Of a DNA stretch of 64,000 nt, positions 9,693 through 17,620 are shown piece by piece. Both the position numbers and the translations under genes were made by a program. Every line of letters starts with the position of its first letter. The stretch's first letter is position 1. Source of the stretch: Halomonas sp. A11-A (GTDB lineage Bacteria; Pseudomonadota; Gammaproteobacteria; Pseudomonadales; Halomonadaceae); contig NZ_QGTM01000002.1 in assembly GCF_003182195.1 (NCBI RefSeq), positions 62,001 through 126,000 on the forward strand. The letters run 5' to 3'. The notes beneath the pieces were generated by a model, which saw nothing but the letters and a program-made list of their open reading frames with translations, was not told the DNA's origin and searched no databases.

Positions 9693-10580
9693 ATGACCAC
9701 GGTGGTGAGCCACAAGGTGAGGGTCTGGGGGCAGGCGCTGCGCCCGCGAACGCTGCCCGCGGCGGTGGGGCCGGTGCTGCTCGGCCAGGCGCTGGTGCTG
9801 CCCGGTCATTTCAGCTGGCTGACCGCCGTTCTCTGCCTCGCCTGCGCGCTGGCGCTGCAGCTGGCGGTCAACCTGGCCAACGATCTCTTCGACGGCCTCT
9901 CCGGCGTGGACCAGCACGACCGCCTGGGGCCCACCCGGGCCTTGCAGGCGGGCTGGCTCAGCGCCGGCGAATTGCGTGCGGGCCTCGCCGTGACCCTGGG
10001 CATTGCCGTGGCCACGGGGCTCTGGCTTGTGCTCTTCGGCCACTGGCTGCTGTGGCTGCTGGGTGGCCTGGCGCTGCTCGGGGTGCTCGGCTACAGCGGC
10101 GGGCGGCGCCCCTACGCCAACCGGGGGCTGGGGGAGGTCGCGGTGTGGGGCTTCTTCGGGCCGGTGGCGGTGCTGGGTTCGCTGCTGGCCCAGCAGAGCC
10201 CGATTACCCCGGAGGCGGTGGCGGCGGGCCTCCTGGTGGGGATGCCGGTGGCCGCCATCCTGGTGGTCAACAACCTGCGCGATCGCCACACCGATGCCCG
10301 GGCCGGCAAGATCACCCTGGCGGTGCGCATGGGGCCGGAGGCGACTCGCCGGCTGTTTGCCCTCCTGGCGGCGGGACCGCTGGCGGCCACGCTGCCGCTG
10401 GGGCTGTCGACGTGGGCCTGGGCAGGCTGGGGGACCACCGGCCTGCTGGCGCTGGGCCTGATACGGGAGCTGCAGCGCCGCGACGGCGCGGCCCTCAACC
10501 CTCTGCTCGGGATGACGGCGCTCTACTCGCTGGCAGTGGCGATATGGCTCGGGCTGCGTCTGGCTTCAGGGAATGGCTGA
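9693..10580 (+). CDS. menA: 1,4-dihydroxy-2-naphthoate polyprenyltransferase (MenA)
   Basis: This is a 295-residue UbiA-superfamily inner-membrane prenyltransferase. The first Asp-rich motif NDLFDGLSGVDQHDR starts at residue 63 and the second is NNLRDRHTDARAGK at about 193-206. Both, together with GGRRPYANRGLGE, match MenA rather than UbiA. MenA attaches the polyprenyl chain to DHNA to give demethylmenaquinone. The ATG has GGAGGAGG immediately upstream. No other men genes are in view, so the pathway cannot be confirmed here. Related enzymes prenylating other quinone precursors are the alternative. Confidence 0.88.
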   Translation: MTTVVSHKVRVWGQALRPRTLPAAVGPVLLGQALVLPGHFSWLTAVLCLACALALQLAVNLANDLFDGLSGVDQHDRLGPTRALQAGWLSAGELRAGLAVTLGIAVATGLWLVLFGHWLLWLLGGLALLGVLGYSGGRRPYANRGLGEVAVWGFFGPVAVLGSLLAQQSPITPEAVAAGLLVGMPVAAILVVNNLRDRHTDARAGKITLAVRMGPEATRRLFALLAAGPLAATLPLGLSTWAWAGWGTTGLLALGLIRELQRRDGAALNPLLGMTALYSLAVAIWLGLRLASGNG

Positions 10581-10585
10581 GGCTT

Positions 10586-10693
10586 GCTCGAGATCCGCGG
10601 TGGCCACAACACTGGCTTCCTTGAGAGGAGCCGGACTACTCCGCGGAGATCGTAGCCTTCCTGATGGAGCTGGCGAACCTGCCGCTGTCCTGA
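10586..10693 (+). pseudogene. Relic of an alpha/beta-hydrolase C terminus
   Basis: Between menA and the YebC-like gene the plus strand encodes LEIRGGHNTGFLE in one frame. It then continues as EEPDYSAEIVAFLMEL, NLPLS and a stop (10691-10693) in a frame displaced by one missing base near 10625. A GGHN-type catalytic His followed by an amphipathic last helix is the usual end of alpha/beta-hydrolases. No N-terminal part or start remains. I infer a decayed gene fragment; family assignment is tentative. Confidence 0.45.
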
Positions 10694-10699
10694 AGGCCA

Positions 10700-10722
10700 C
10701 TGCCGCCCTGAGCGGGCGGCAG
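10700..10722. terminator. Hairpin between relic and yebC-like gene
   Basis: CTGCCGCCC pairs with GGGCGGCAG around TGAGC (9 bp perfect). It has no U-tract on either side and sits between convergent coding regions, so it may terminate in both directions. Confidence 0.5.
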
Positions 10723-10735
10723 ACGGGGCAGGGGA

Positions 10736-11458
10736 CTACTCGGGCAGTTCGGCGTTGTGGAAGACGTTCTGGACGTCGTCCAGCTCGTTGAGCATGTCGA
10801 GAAACTTCTCGAACATCGCCACGTCGTCGCCCTCGATCGGGGTGGTGGTCTGGGGCACGAACTGGATCTCGTCCACCTCGAAGTCGAGCTCGCCGAAGGC
10901 GTCGATCAGCGCCTGCTTGGCCTTGGCATACTCGGTATGCGGAGCGAAGACGGTGATCTGGCCCTCCTCGTTCTCGATGTCGGTCACGTCCACATCGGCC
11001 TCCATCAGCGCCTCCAGGGTGGCCTCTTCATCGCTGCCCTTGAAGGCCAGGATGGCGCAGTGGTCGAACATGTGGCTGACGGTGCCCGGGGTGCCGATCT
11101 TGCTCTTGGTCTTGGTGAAGCAGGCGCGAACGTCGCCGAAGGTGCGGTTGGGGTTGTCGGTCAGGCAGTCGACGATGACCATCACGTTGCCCGGGGCGAA
11201 GCCCTCGTAGCGGGCCGGGGAGAAGTCCTCGCCGCCCACGCCGCTGGCCTTGTCCAACGCCTTCTCGATCACGTGGCTGGGCACCTGGTCCTTCTTGGCG
11301 CGCTCGATCAGGCCGCGCAGGCTCAGGTTGCCGGCGGGGTCGGTACCGCCCTGCTTGGCGACCACGTAGATCTCGCGGCCGTACTTGCTGTAGACCTTGG
11401 TCTTGGCAGCGGCCGTCTTGGCCATGGATTCCTTGCGGTTCTGAAAGGCCCGTCCCAT
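10736..11458 (-). CDS. YebC/TACO1-family protein, YeeN-like
   Basis: This is a 240-residue protein that begins [14 protein letters not shown] and carries [12 protein letters not shown]. These features resemble E. coli YeeN more than the ruvC-linked YebC. Family members have been described as transcription factors and, more recently, as ribosome-associated factors that ease translation of proline stretches. The three-domain YebC fold is complete, ending DVQNVFHN. There is AGGAC upstream of the ATG. No ruvABC genes are nearby, which supports a paralogue. Confidence 0.9.
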   Translation of the reverse strand: MGRAFQNRKESMAKTAAAKTKVYSKYGREIYVVAKQGGTDPAGNLSLRGLIERAKKDQVPSHVIEKALDKASGVGGEDFSPARYEGFAPGNVMVIVDCLTDNPNRTFGDVRACFTKTKSKIGTPGTVSHMFDHCAILAFKGSDEEATLEALMEADVDVTDIENEEGQITVFAPHTEYAKAKQALIDAFGELDFEVDEIQFVPQTTTPIEGDDVAMFEKFLDMLNELDDVQNVFHNAELPE

Positions 11459-11636
11459 ATCGTTGTCCTGTAGCGTTCAACACGAGGCTGGATTCTACGA
11501 AACCGGGCCGAAGGCGAACAGGGATATTTTTGTGCTGCTCGGCTGGTCGAGGCACCGGTAGGGGTCGTGGGCCGGCAAGGTAAACATGGCCCGGGCATGT
11601 TAGCGTGTCGGCATCCCTTCAACGCGAGGAGGCTCC

Positions 11637-12644
11637 ATGAAGAGCGTGACCCTGAAGAGCCCCGGTGGGCTCGACAACCTGCAGCTCACCGAGGTCGAGG
11701 CGCCGGGCGAACCCGGTCCCGGCGAGATCCGCGTGCGTCTGCACGCCAGCTCGCTCAACTTCCATGACTACCTGGTGGCGGCAGGCGGCATTCCCACCGC
11801 CGATGGACGCATCCCCATGTCCGACGGCGCCGGGGTGGTCGAGGCCGTGGGGGAGGGCGTCGAGGAGTTCTCGGCGGGGGACGCCGTGGTCTCCACCTTC
11901 TTCCCGTCCTGGCTGGAGGGCCCGGCACGGCTGGGCAACTTCGCTACCACCCCCGGCGATGGCGTCGATGGCTACGCCCGGGAGCAGGTGGTGGCGAAGG
12001 CCACCGCCTTCACCCGACAGCCCGAGGGCTGGTCTCACGCCGAGTCGGCGACCCTGACCACCGCCGGGCTCACCGCCTGGCGCGCCCTGGTGGTGGACGG
12101 CGGCATCAAGGCCGGCGACACGGTGCTGGTGCTGGGCACCGGTGGTGTCTCCATCTTCGCCCTGCAGTTTGCCCGCATGATGGGGGCTCGGGTGATCGCC
12201 ACCTCCTCCTCCGACGAGAAGCTCAAGCGGCTGCGCGAGCTGGGGGCCGAGCACACCATCAACTACCGTGAGGACCCGGAGTGGGGCCGCACGGTCAGGG
12301 AGCTGACCGGCGGCGAGGGTGTCGACCAGGTGATCGAGGTGGGCGGCCCCGGCACCCTGCCGCAGTCCATTGAGGCGGTGCGCATCGGCGGCCATATCGC
12401 CCTGATCGGTGTGCTGACCGGCGGCGCCGGGGAGGTGCCCACCGCCAAGCTGATGGCCAGGCAGGCCAGCCTTAAGGGGCTGATCGTCGGCAGCCGCCGC
12501 CACCAGCTGGAGATGATCCGCGCCATCGAGGTCGGCGGGCTCAAGCCGGTGATCGATCGCGAGTTCCCGCTCGAGGAGATCGCAGAGGCTTTCCGTCATC
12601 AGGAGGCCGGTCGCCACTTCGGCAAGATCTGCCTGACCTGGTAG
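11637..12644 (+). CDS. Zinc-independent MDR-family NAD(P)H oxidoreductase
   Basis: This is a 335-residue medium-chain dehydrogenase/reductase. An N-terminal GroES-like domain lacks the GHE and Cys zinc ligands, and the Rossmann part carries VLVLGTGGVSIFALQ as nucleotide-binding motif. The best matches are quinone oxidoreductase-like or NAD(P)-dependent alcohol dehydrogenase-like members, which reduce quinones, enones or aldehydes. The substrate cannot be inferred. A GAGGAGG site precedes the ATG. It is a single-gene unit ended by a hairpin. Confidence 0.87.
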   Translation: MKSVTLKSPGGLDNLQLTEVEAPGEPGPGEIRVRLHASSLNFHDYLVAAGGIPTADGRIPMSDGAGVVEAVGEGVEEFSAGDAVVSTFFPSWLEGPARLGNFATTPGDGVDGYAREQVVAKATAFTRQPEGWSHAESATLTTAGLTAWRALVVDGGIKAGDTVLVLGTGGVSIFALQFARMMGARVIATSSSDEKLKRLRELGAEHTINYREDPEWGRTVRELTGGEGVDQVIEVGGPGTLPQSIEAVRIGGHIALIGVLTGGAGEVPTAKLMARQASLKGLIVGSRRHQLEMIRAIEVGGLKPVIDREFPLEEIAEAFRHQEAGRHFGKICLTW

Positions 12645-12665
12645 TGCTCCGCCGCCGACCCTGAG

Positions 12666-12695
12666 ACGCCCGCCCGGCCCTGCCGCGGCGGGCGT
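12666..12695 (+). terminator. Hairpin terminator after MDR gene
   Basis: ACGCCCGCC pairs with GGCGGGCGT (9 bp perfect) around a 12-nt loop, followed by TATCGTCTC. Confidence 0.55.
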
Positions 12696-12722
12696 TATCG
12701 TCTCGGCGGCCGGTGACGGGCG

Positions 12723-12731
12723 TGCTATGGT
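12723..12731 (+). promoter_or_regulatory. Possible extended -10 promoter of the G10-ORF/MscS unit
   Basis: TGCTATGGT resembles an extended -10 element 33 nt before the ATG at 12764. It would put the transcript start just ahead of the ribosome site AGGGA (12752-12756). Confidence 0.35.
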
Positions 12732-12758
12732 CAATCCATCGAGGGGCAAGCAGGGACG

Positions 12759-13949
12759 GTGCCATGCAAGCAGTCGGGGAGCCCGTGGTGGGCGAGATTC
12801 AGCTCGGCCTCTGGGGGGGGGGTACCACTGTCGGCCCATGTGCCGCCCTCGGACACCCAGCGCAGCCGGGTGCGGCGCGGCTGGCGGGAGCTTTCCCGCT
12901 GGCTGAGGCTCGGTCGTGACCAGCGCCGTGACGCGGCGCTGGACGAGCAGCAGCTGCGCCGGCTGCCGGAGGTGCGCCTGGCGCACCTTGTGCCGCCGGT
13001 GGAGTGGCTGCCCGCCGCCGAGGCCCTGGAGCAGGCCTGGCGCCCGGATGGCGACGGGCCCGAGGTGATCTTTCTGGTGACGGCCCCTCAGGACGATTCG
13101 GCGGCGATCCTGGCCCATTGGGCAGAGCGCCACTCGGCCAGGGTGCTGTCGCCACCCCCGGAGGAAGCGCTGCTCGAGGGCGACGGAGGCTGGGTTGACC
13201 GGCTGGCCGGTCGCGAGGGCGCCTGGGTGATGCCGCGCCTGGAGCGGTGCTTCCTGCGTCATGTCGAGGGGCTGGCCGGGGTTCGCCGCTTTGTCGAACA
13301 GGCCCTGGCCGGGCGCCTGGGGCCCGGAATCATCGGCTGCGACAGCTGGGCCTGGGCCTACCTGCAGCACATCCTGGCGCTGCCCGAGGGACAGGCCTTC
13401 ACGTTGAAGCCCTTCGACGGTGCCGACCTCGACCGCTACTTCGCCGCGGCGGCGCGCCACGGCTGTGGCCATGTGCCGCGCATCCTCAGCGTGCGCAATG
13501 GGGAGTCGGTACTGCTCTCCGGGGAGGAGGGCGCCGTGCCGAGCCAGGAGCTTCGCCAGCTGGCGGCGCACTGCCGTGGCCAGCTGGGGCTGGCCTGGCA
13601 CTACTGGCGACAGCGGCTGTGCAGCGCCGAGGAGGGCGGGGTCGAGGGGGTGGCAGTCTCCCCCGAGGCCTGGCTGCGCGACACCCTCGATGAGCCGATG
13701 CCGCCGGCGGAGCTGGGCGAGGAGGCGATTCTCCTGCTGCATGCCCTGCTGCTGCATGGCGGCCTCTCCCCGGCGCTGCTGGCCGCGGTGCTGCCCGTGC
13801 CGAAGCGCCGCCTGCTGGGCCTGCTTCGGCAGCTGGCCACGCTGGGGCTGGTGGAGGAGGGTGGCCGGCGCTGGCGAGTGGCGCCACTGGGCTATGTCCG
13901 GGTTCGCCACCTGCTGGCGGAGCGGGCCTATCTGACCGACCCGCTCTGA
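12759..13949 (+). CDS. Unrecognised protein with degenerate NTPase-like region and C-terminal winged helix
   Basis: I do not recognise this 396-codon gene. Residues about 100-230 have a beta-strand pattern like a P-loop NTPase (VIFLVTAPQDDSAAIL, GAWVMPRLERCFLRH, GIIGCDSWAWAYL) but no Walker A lysine. The last 80 residues look like a winged helix (LLHALLLHGGLSPALLAAVL then LLRQLATLGLVEEGGRRW). The 5' end is ambiguous. The frame opens at GTG 12759, while the ATG at 12764, with AGGGA 7 nt before it, is in another frame that meets a stop at 12917-12919 unless one G is lost from a run of ten G (12813-12822). With nine G the ATG would read into the long frame. It lies 9 bp ahead of the MscS gene, so the two are probably cotranslated. 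Confidence 0.75.
   Translation: MPCKQSGSPWWARFSSASGGGVPLSAHVPPSDTQRSRVRRGWRELSRWLRLGRDQRRDAALDEQQLRRLPEVRLAHLVPPVEWLPAAEALEQAWRPDGDGPEVIFLVTAPQDDSAAILAHWAERHSARVLSPPPEEALLEGDGGWVDRLAGREGAWVMPRLERCFLRHVEGLAGVRRFVEQALAGRLGPGIIGCDSWAWAYLQHILALPEGQAFTLKPFDGADLDRYFAAAARHGCGHVPRILSVRNGESVLLSGEEGAVPSQELRQLAAHCRGQLGLAWHYWRQRLCSAEEGGVEGVAVSPEAWLRDTLDEPMPPAELGEEAILLLHALLLHGGLSPALLAAVLPVPKRRLLGLLRQLATLGLVEEGGRRWRVAPLGYVRVRHLLAERAYLTDPL
12813..12822 (+). repeat. Homopolymeric G10 tract at the 5' end of a gene
   Basis: Ten consecutive G lie about 50 nt into the coding region, between the best ribosome site and start (ATG 12764) and the long frame. Loss of one G would join them. Such tracts are typical slip sites for phase variation or sequencing error. 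Confidence 0.9.
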
Positions 13950-13958
13950 GGAGGGCGC

Positions 13959-14774
13959 ATGGAAGGCATGGATGACTACTCCCGGCTGTTCAACGAGCTG
14001 GACAGCCAGGCGCTGATCGAACTGGGACTGGTGCTGGGCGGGGCCATCCTGCTGATCCTGCTCAGCCAGAAGGCGCTCAACTGGGTCGCCAACCGCCTCC
14101 ACGGGCAGTATCGCTTCCGGGTCTTTGCGCTGGTGCCGCTGGCGCGCCTGGCGATCCTGGTGGCCGCCATCGGCATGGCGGTGCCCATCGTCATCGAGCC
14201 CTCCCTGCGCAACATGATCACCCTGCTGGGGGCGGTGGGGCTGGCCATCGGCTTCGCCCTCCGTGACTACGTCAGCAGCCTGATCGCGGGGGTGGTGGCG
14301 GCAGTGGAGATGCCCTACCGCCCGGGGGACTGGGTGGAGGTGGAGGGCACCTACGGTGAGGTGGTGCACGTGGGCATGCGCACCATCGAGGTGGTGACCC
14401 CGGACGATGACCTGGTGAGCATCCCGCACCTCAAGATCTGGGACTCGGCGATTCACAACGCCAACAATGGTGGCGACAGCCTGCAGTGCGTGGCCGACTT
14501 CCATCTCCACCCCGACCACGATGCCCAGCGTGTGACCGAGGCGCTGCGCGACGTGGCGCTCACCAGCCCCTACCTCAGGTTCGACAGGCCGGTGGCCGTG
14601 GTGGCCAGCGAGCAGTCCTGGGGCACCCACTACAAGGTGCGCGCCTATCCGGTCGACCCCCGCCAGCAGTTCCGCTTCGTGACCGACCTCACCCTGCGTG
14701 GCCGGGCGGTGCTCGGGCGCCTGGGCGCGCGGCCGGTCCAGGTGCCGGTAACGCCCGGCAATGCCGCATCGTAG
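13959..14774 (+). CDS. MscS-family small-conductance mechanosensitive channel
   Basis: This is a 271-residue inner-membrane channel with three transmembrane segments. The pore helix LLGAVGLAIGFALRDYVSSL is followed by the conserved beta-domain with YRPGDWVEVEGTYGEVVHV. MscS channels open under membrane tension to release solutes on hypo-osmotic shock. The length is close to the minimal MscS. GAGGAGG precedes the ATG, which follows the upstream unrecognised gene by 9 bp. The pairing suggests that the upstream protein acts with or on the channel (inference). Confidence 0.93.
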   Translation: MEGMDDYSRLFNELDSQALIELGLVLGGAILLILLSQKALNWVANRLHGQYRFRVFALVPLARLAILVAAIGMAVPIVIEPSLRNMITLLGAVGLAIGFALRDYVSSLIAGVVAAVEMPYRPGDWVEVEGTYGEVVHVGMRTIEVVTPDDDLVSIPHLKIWDSAIHNANNGGDSLQCVADFHLHPDHDAQRVTEALRDVALTSPYLRFDRPVAVVASEQSWGTHYKVRAYPVDPRQQFRFVTDLTLRGRAVLGRLGARPVQVPVTPGNAAS

Positions 14775-14898
14775 TGAGGGCAGGGGGCTGTTCCGGCAGG
14801 GTTGTCCTGCATCAAGTTGTCGGCAGATCCCCGGTGATCCGATGTTAGGGCCGTTACACTGCCGAGGAGTCCCCCCGACACGCAAGGATCGCTGAGCG

Positions 14899-15858
14899 AT
14901 GACCGAGACTGCCGCTTCGGATGACGAATCAGTCGAGCGCCGTAACCGCAAGGATCGCCGTATCGCCATTGCCCTCTATGTGATGGGTATGATCGTACTC
15001 TTCGCTACTCTGGGCGGCTTCCTGTTCGACCAGTACCAGCGCGACATGCAGGCGGCCAGGGAGCGCACGGGGGCACGTGCCGACCTGGTGGCGGAGTGGG
15101 TGGCCGGCATCTTTGCGGTCAGCGATGCCGGCCTCTCCGGGGTGGCGGAGCTGCTGGGGCCGTCGCAGCGCCGGCGCCTGTTCGGCGAGCCGCCGGAGCT
15201 CGAACTCCTCGAGGAGCTGCTGGTCGGGCGGCAGGAGAGCCTGGACCTCATCGGCAGCGTGAGCATCACCGATGGCCGAGGCCGGGTCATCGCCTCCTCC
15301 AGCCCCCTGAATCCCCCCGGTTTCGACGTGTCGGGACTGCCCTTCTTTCGCCTCCTGCAGGCGCAGCCCTCGCGGATGGCGCTGGTGACGCCGCTGCAGT
15401 GGTCGGCCTTGGAGCGTCGTCATGTGGTGCTCCTGCTGCACCGCCTGCCCGATGACACCGGACTGGTGATGGCCCAGCTGGACCCCGCCGTCTTCGGTCA
15501 GACCCTCGAGGGCCTGAGCCTGGCGAGAGGCGAGAGCATCGCCATCATCGATACCGAAATGCAGCTGGTGGCGCGCCGCCCCGGGGTGGGCGAGGCAGGG
15601 GCCGAGGAGGCGGCGGGCGAGGCGCTCGGTCGACGGGTCGTGGAGCCCCTGACCCAGGCGTTCATGGCGAGCGGAGAGGTGCGCACCCACCTGAGCACCG
15701 AGTCCCCGCTGGATGGCAGTGAGCGCCTCTACACCCTGCGGCGAGTCGACGACCTGCCCTTCGTGGTGGTGGTGGGGGAGTCCCGGGACCTCCTGCTCGG
15801 CGACTGGATCTACCGCCTGTGGGTCCGGGTGGTGCCCTGGCGGTGGTGCGGGACGTGA
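14899..15858 (+). CDS. N-terminal sensor fragment of a split c-di-GMP enzyme gene
   Basis: This is a 319-codon frame: a cytoplasmic basic start, one transmembrane helix (about residues 22-44), and a periplasmic dCache-like sensor domain (ITDGRGRVIASSSP, HVVLLLHRL, FVVVVGESRDLLLGD). A dCache domain should be followed by a second membrane helix. Instead the frame ends with a short odd tail (VVPWRWCGT) and a stop. The next frame, opening 40 bp before this stop, carries PAS-GGDEF-EAL. I infer an originally single membrane-bound gene broken by a deletion with frameshift near 15820-15858. As it stands the sensor cannot signal to the enzymatic half. Confidence 0.8.
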   Translation: MTETAASDDESVERRNRKDRRIAIALYVMGMIVLFATLGGFLFDQYQRDMQAARERTGARADLVAEWVAGIFAVSDAGLSGVAELLGPSQRRRLFGEPPELELLEELLVGRQESLDLIGSVSITDGRGRVIASSSPLNPPGFDVSGLPFFRLLQAQPSRMALVTPLQWSALERRHVVLLLHRLPDDTGLVMAQLDPAVFGQTLEGLSLARGESIAIIDTEMQLVARRPGVGEAGAEEAAGEALGRRVVEPLTQAFMASGEVRTHLSTESPLDGSERLYTLRRVDDLPFVVVVGESRDLLLGDWIYRLWVRVVPWRWCGT

Positions 15859-17546
15859 CCGAGGAGCGCGCCACGGAGGCGCAGCTGCGCATTGCCGCCA
15901 CGGCCTTCGAGGCCCACCTGGGCATGGTGATCACCGATGGTGACAGCCGGATCCTGAAGGTCAACGAGACCTTCACCCGCATCACCGGCTATAGCGAGGC
16001 GGAGGTGCTGGGCAGGAACCCGCGCCTGCTGTCGTCGGGCCTGCACGACGAGACCTTCTATCGGCGGCTGTGGCGCAGCGTGGCGAGCAGCGGCAGCTGG
16101 CAGGGGGAGGTCTGGAACCGCCGCAAGAACGGCGAGGTGTTCCCGGAGTGGCTAACCCTCTCCGCGGTGCGCGATACCGAGGGCAGGCCCACCCACTTCG
16201 TGGCGACCTTCAGCGATATCAGCGAGCGCAAGGCCGCCGAGGAGGAGATCCACCAGCTGGCCTTCTTCGACCCCCTGACCGGCCTGCCGAATCGCCGGTT
16301 GATGCTCGACCGCCTGGAGGTGGCGCTCAAGGACAGCTATCGCAGCGGCCAGTTCGGCGCGCTGATCTTTATCGACCTGGACCACTTCAAGCAGGTCAAC
16401 GACACCCTCGGCCACCACGCCGGCGACCAGCTGCTGCGCGAGGTGGCCCACCGCTATGAAGAGGTGCTGCGGGATACCGACACCCTGGCCCGGCTGGGCG
16501 GCGACGAGTTCGCCGTGCTGCTCCACGACCTGGGGGGCGAGCCGGATGCCGTGGCGGTGATCGCCGAACGGGTCGCCAACAAGCTGCTGACGGTGATGCA
16601 GGCGCCGGTGCGACTCGGGGAGGAGCGCGCCAGCGTCTCGGCGAGCCTGGGGGTCACCCTCTATCGCGACCATGAGATGACCCTCGACGAGATCCTGCAG
16701 CAGGCCGACATGGCACTGTTCCAGGCCAAGGCGGCGGGGCGCAACGCCCTGGCCTTCTTCGACCCCGAGATGCAGGTGCGCCTGCAGGCTCGTGCCCGGC
16801 TGGAGGCGGACCTGAGGCAGGCGCTGCCCAACGACGAGCTGCGCCTGCACTACCAGCCCCAGGTGGATGATCGCGGCCGGCCGGTGGGGGTCGAGGCGCT
16901 GGTGCGCTGGATGCACCCGGTGCGCGGCCAGGTCTCCCCCGGTGAGTTCATCCCCCTGGCCGAGGAGAACCGCCTGATCGTGGCGATCGGCAACTGGGTG
17001 CTGGAGCAGGCCTGTCGCCAGCTGGCGGCCTGGGCGGCCGATCCGGCACGCTCGGCGCTGAGCCTCTCGGTCAACGTCAGTCCGCGCCAGTTCCGCGAGC
17101 CGGACTTCGTCCAGCGCGTGCTGGAGATCCTCGAGGCCACCGGGGCCCCGCCCCATCGCCTCAAGCTGGAGGTGACCGAGAGCCTGCTGCCGGAGGCCCG
17201 CGACGAGGCGCGCTCGCGCATGCTGGAGCTCCGGGAGCGGGGCGTGCGCTTCTCACTGGACGACTTCGGTACCGGCTACTCGTCGCTCGCCTATCTCAAG
17301 CGCCTGCCCCTGGACCAGCTCAAGATCGACCAGTCCTTCGTGTGCGACCTGCTGCAGGACGAGGCCAGCGAGGCGATCGTGGCCAGTATCATCGCGCTGG
17401 CGCGGAGCCTGCGCCTCGAGGTGGTGGCGGAAGGGGTGGAGAGCGAGCCCCAGCGGGCCTGGCTGCTGGCCCATGGCTGTGGTGTCTTTCAGGGCTACCT
17501 GTTCGGGCGGCCGGTGCCGGTGGAGGCGCTCGACCTGGATGGCTGA
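15819..17546 (+). CDS. PAS-GGDEF-EAL cyclic di-GMP enzyme (C-terminal half of split gene)
   Basis: This is a 575-codon frame from a GTG. It opens with what looks like the end of one PAS/PAC unit (GGALAVVRDVTEER), then a full PAS domain (about residues 25-135). GGDEF with an intact signature is at 227-231, with an RxxD inhibitory site (RDTD, 218-221) five residues earlier. The EAL domain follows with EAL at 359-361, DDFGTG, KIDQSF and VVAEGVE. Both catalytic domains therefore look competent to make and to degrade c-di-GMP. There is no membrane helix and no obvious ribosome site, so expression would need reinitiation after the upstream frame. The gene sits just before umuDC, on the same strand. 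Confidence 0.85.
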   Translation: MGPGGALAVVRDVTEERATEAQLRIAATAFEAHLGMVITDGDSRILKVNETFTRITGYSEAEVLGRNPRLLSSGLHDETFYRRLWRSVASSGSWQGEVWNRRKNGEVFPEWLTLSAVRDTEGRPTHFVATFSDISERKAAEEEIHQLAFFDPLTGLPNRRLMLDRLEVALKDSYRSGQFGALIFIDLDHFKQVNDTLGHHAGDQLLREVAHRYEEVLRDTDTLARLGGDEFAVLLHDLGGEPDAVAVIAERVANKLLTVMQAPVRLGEERASVSASLGVTLYRDHEMTLDEILQQADMALFQAKAAGRNALAFFDPEMQVRLQARARLEADLRQALPNDELRLHYQPQVDDRGRPVGVEALVRWMHPVRGQVSPGEFIPLAEENRLIVAIGNWVLEQACRQLAAWAADPARSALSLSVNVSPRQFREPDFVQRVLEILEATGAPPHRLKLEVTESLLPEARDEARSRMLELRERGVRFSLDDFGTGYSSLAYLKRLPLDQLKIDQSFVCDLLQDEASEAIVASIIALARSLRLEVVAEGVESEPQRAWLLAHGCGVFQGYLFGRPVPVEALDLDG

Positions 17547-17559
17547 GCGGCCTCGGCGG

Positions 17560-17602
17560 TTGCCAGGGGCGCCCTCCTGACAGATACTGTTCATGCATAC
17601 AG
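17560..17602 (+). promoter_or_regulatory. LexA-controlled umuDC promoter
   Basis: The box CTGTTCATGCATACAG (17587-17602) is a perfect CTGT-N8-ACAG SOS operator. TTGCCA (17560-17565) and GATACT (17583-17588) form a sigma-70-like pair with 17-bp spacing, so the LexA site overlaps the -10. GGAGGAG follows before the umuD ATG. Confidence 0.92.
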
Positions 17603-17620
17603 TAAAGTCGGGAGGAGAGC

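Noticed and set aside
12759..13949. Interpretation of the first MscS-unit gene as an active AAA+ ATPase
   Set aside because: No GxxxxGK[ST] motif is present, so I describe only a degenerate NTPase-like pattern.
11619..14969. Very long open frame (1116 codons) on the minus strand
   Set aside because: It is antisense to four well-supported genes and has a His/Gln/Gly/Ala-rich composition with no domain. Such frames arise from high-GC codon bias. The same applies to minus-strand frames at 24365-26935, 46242-48851 and 57959-60889.
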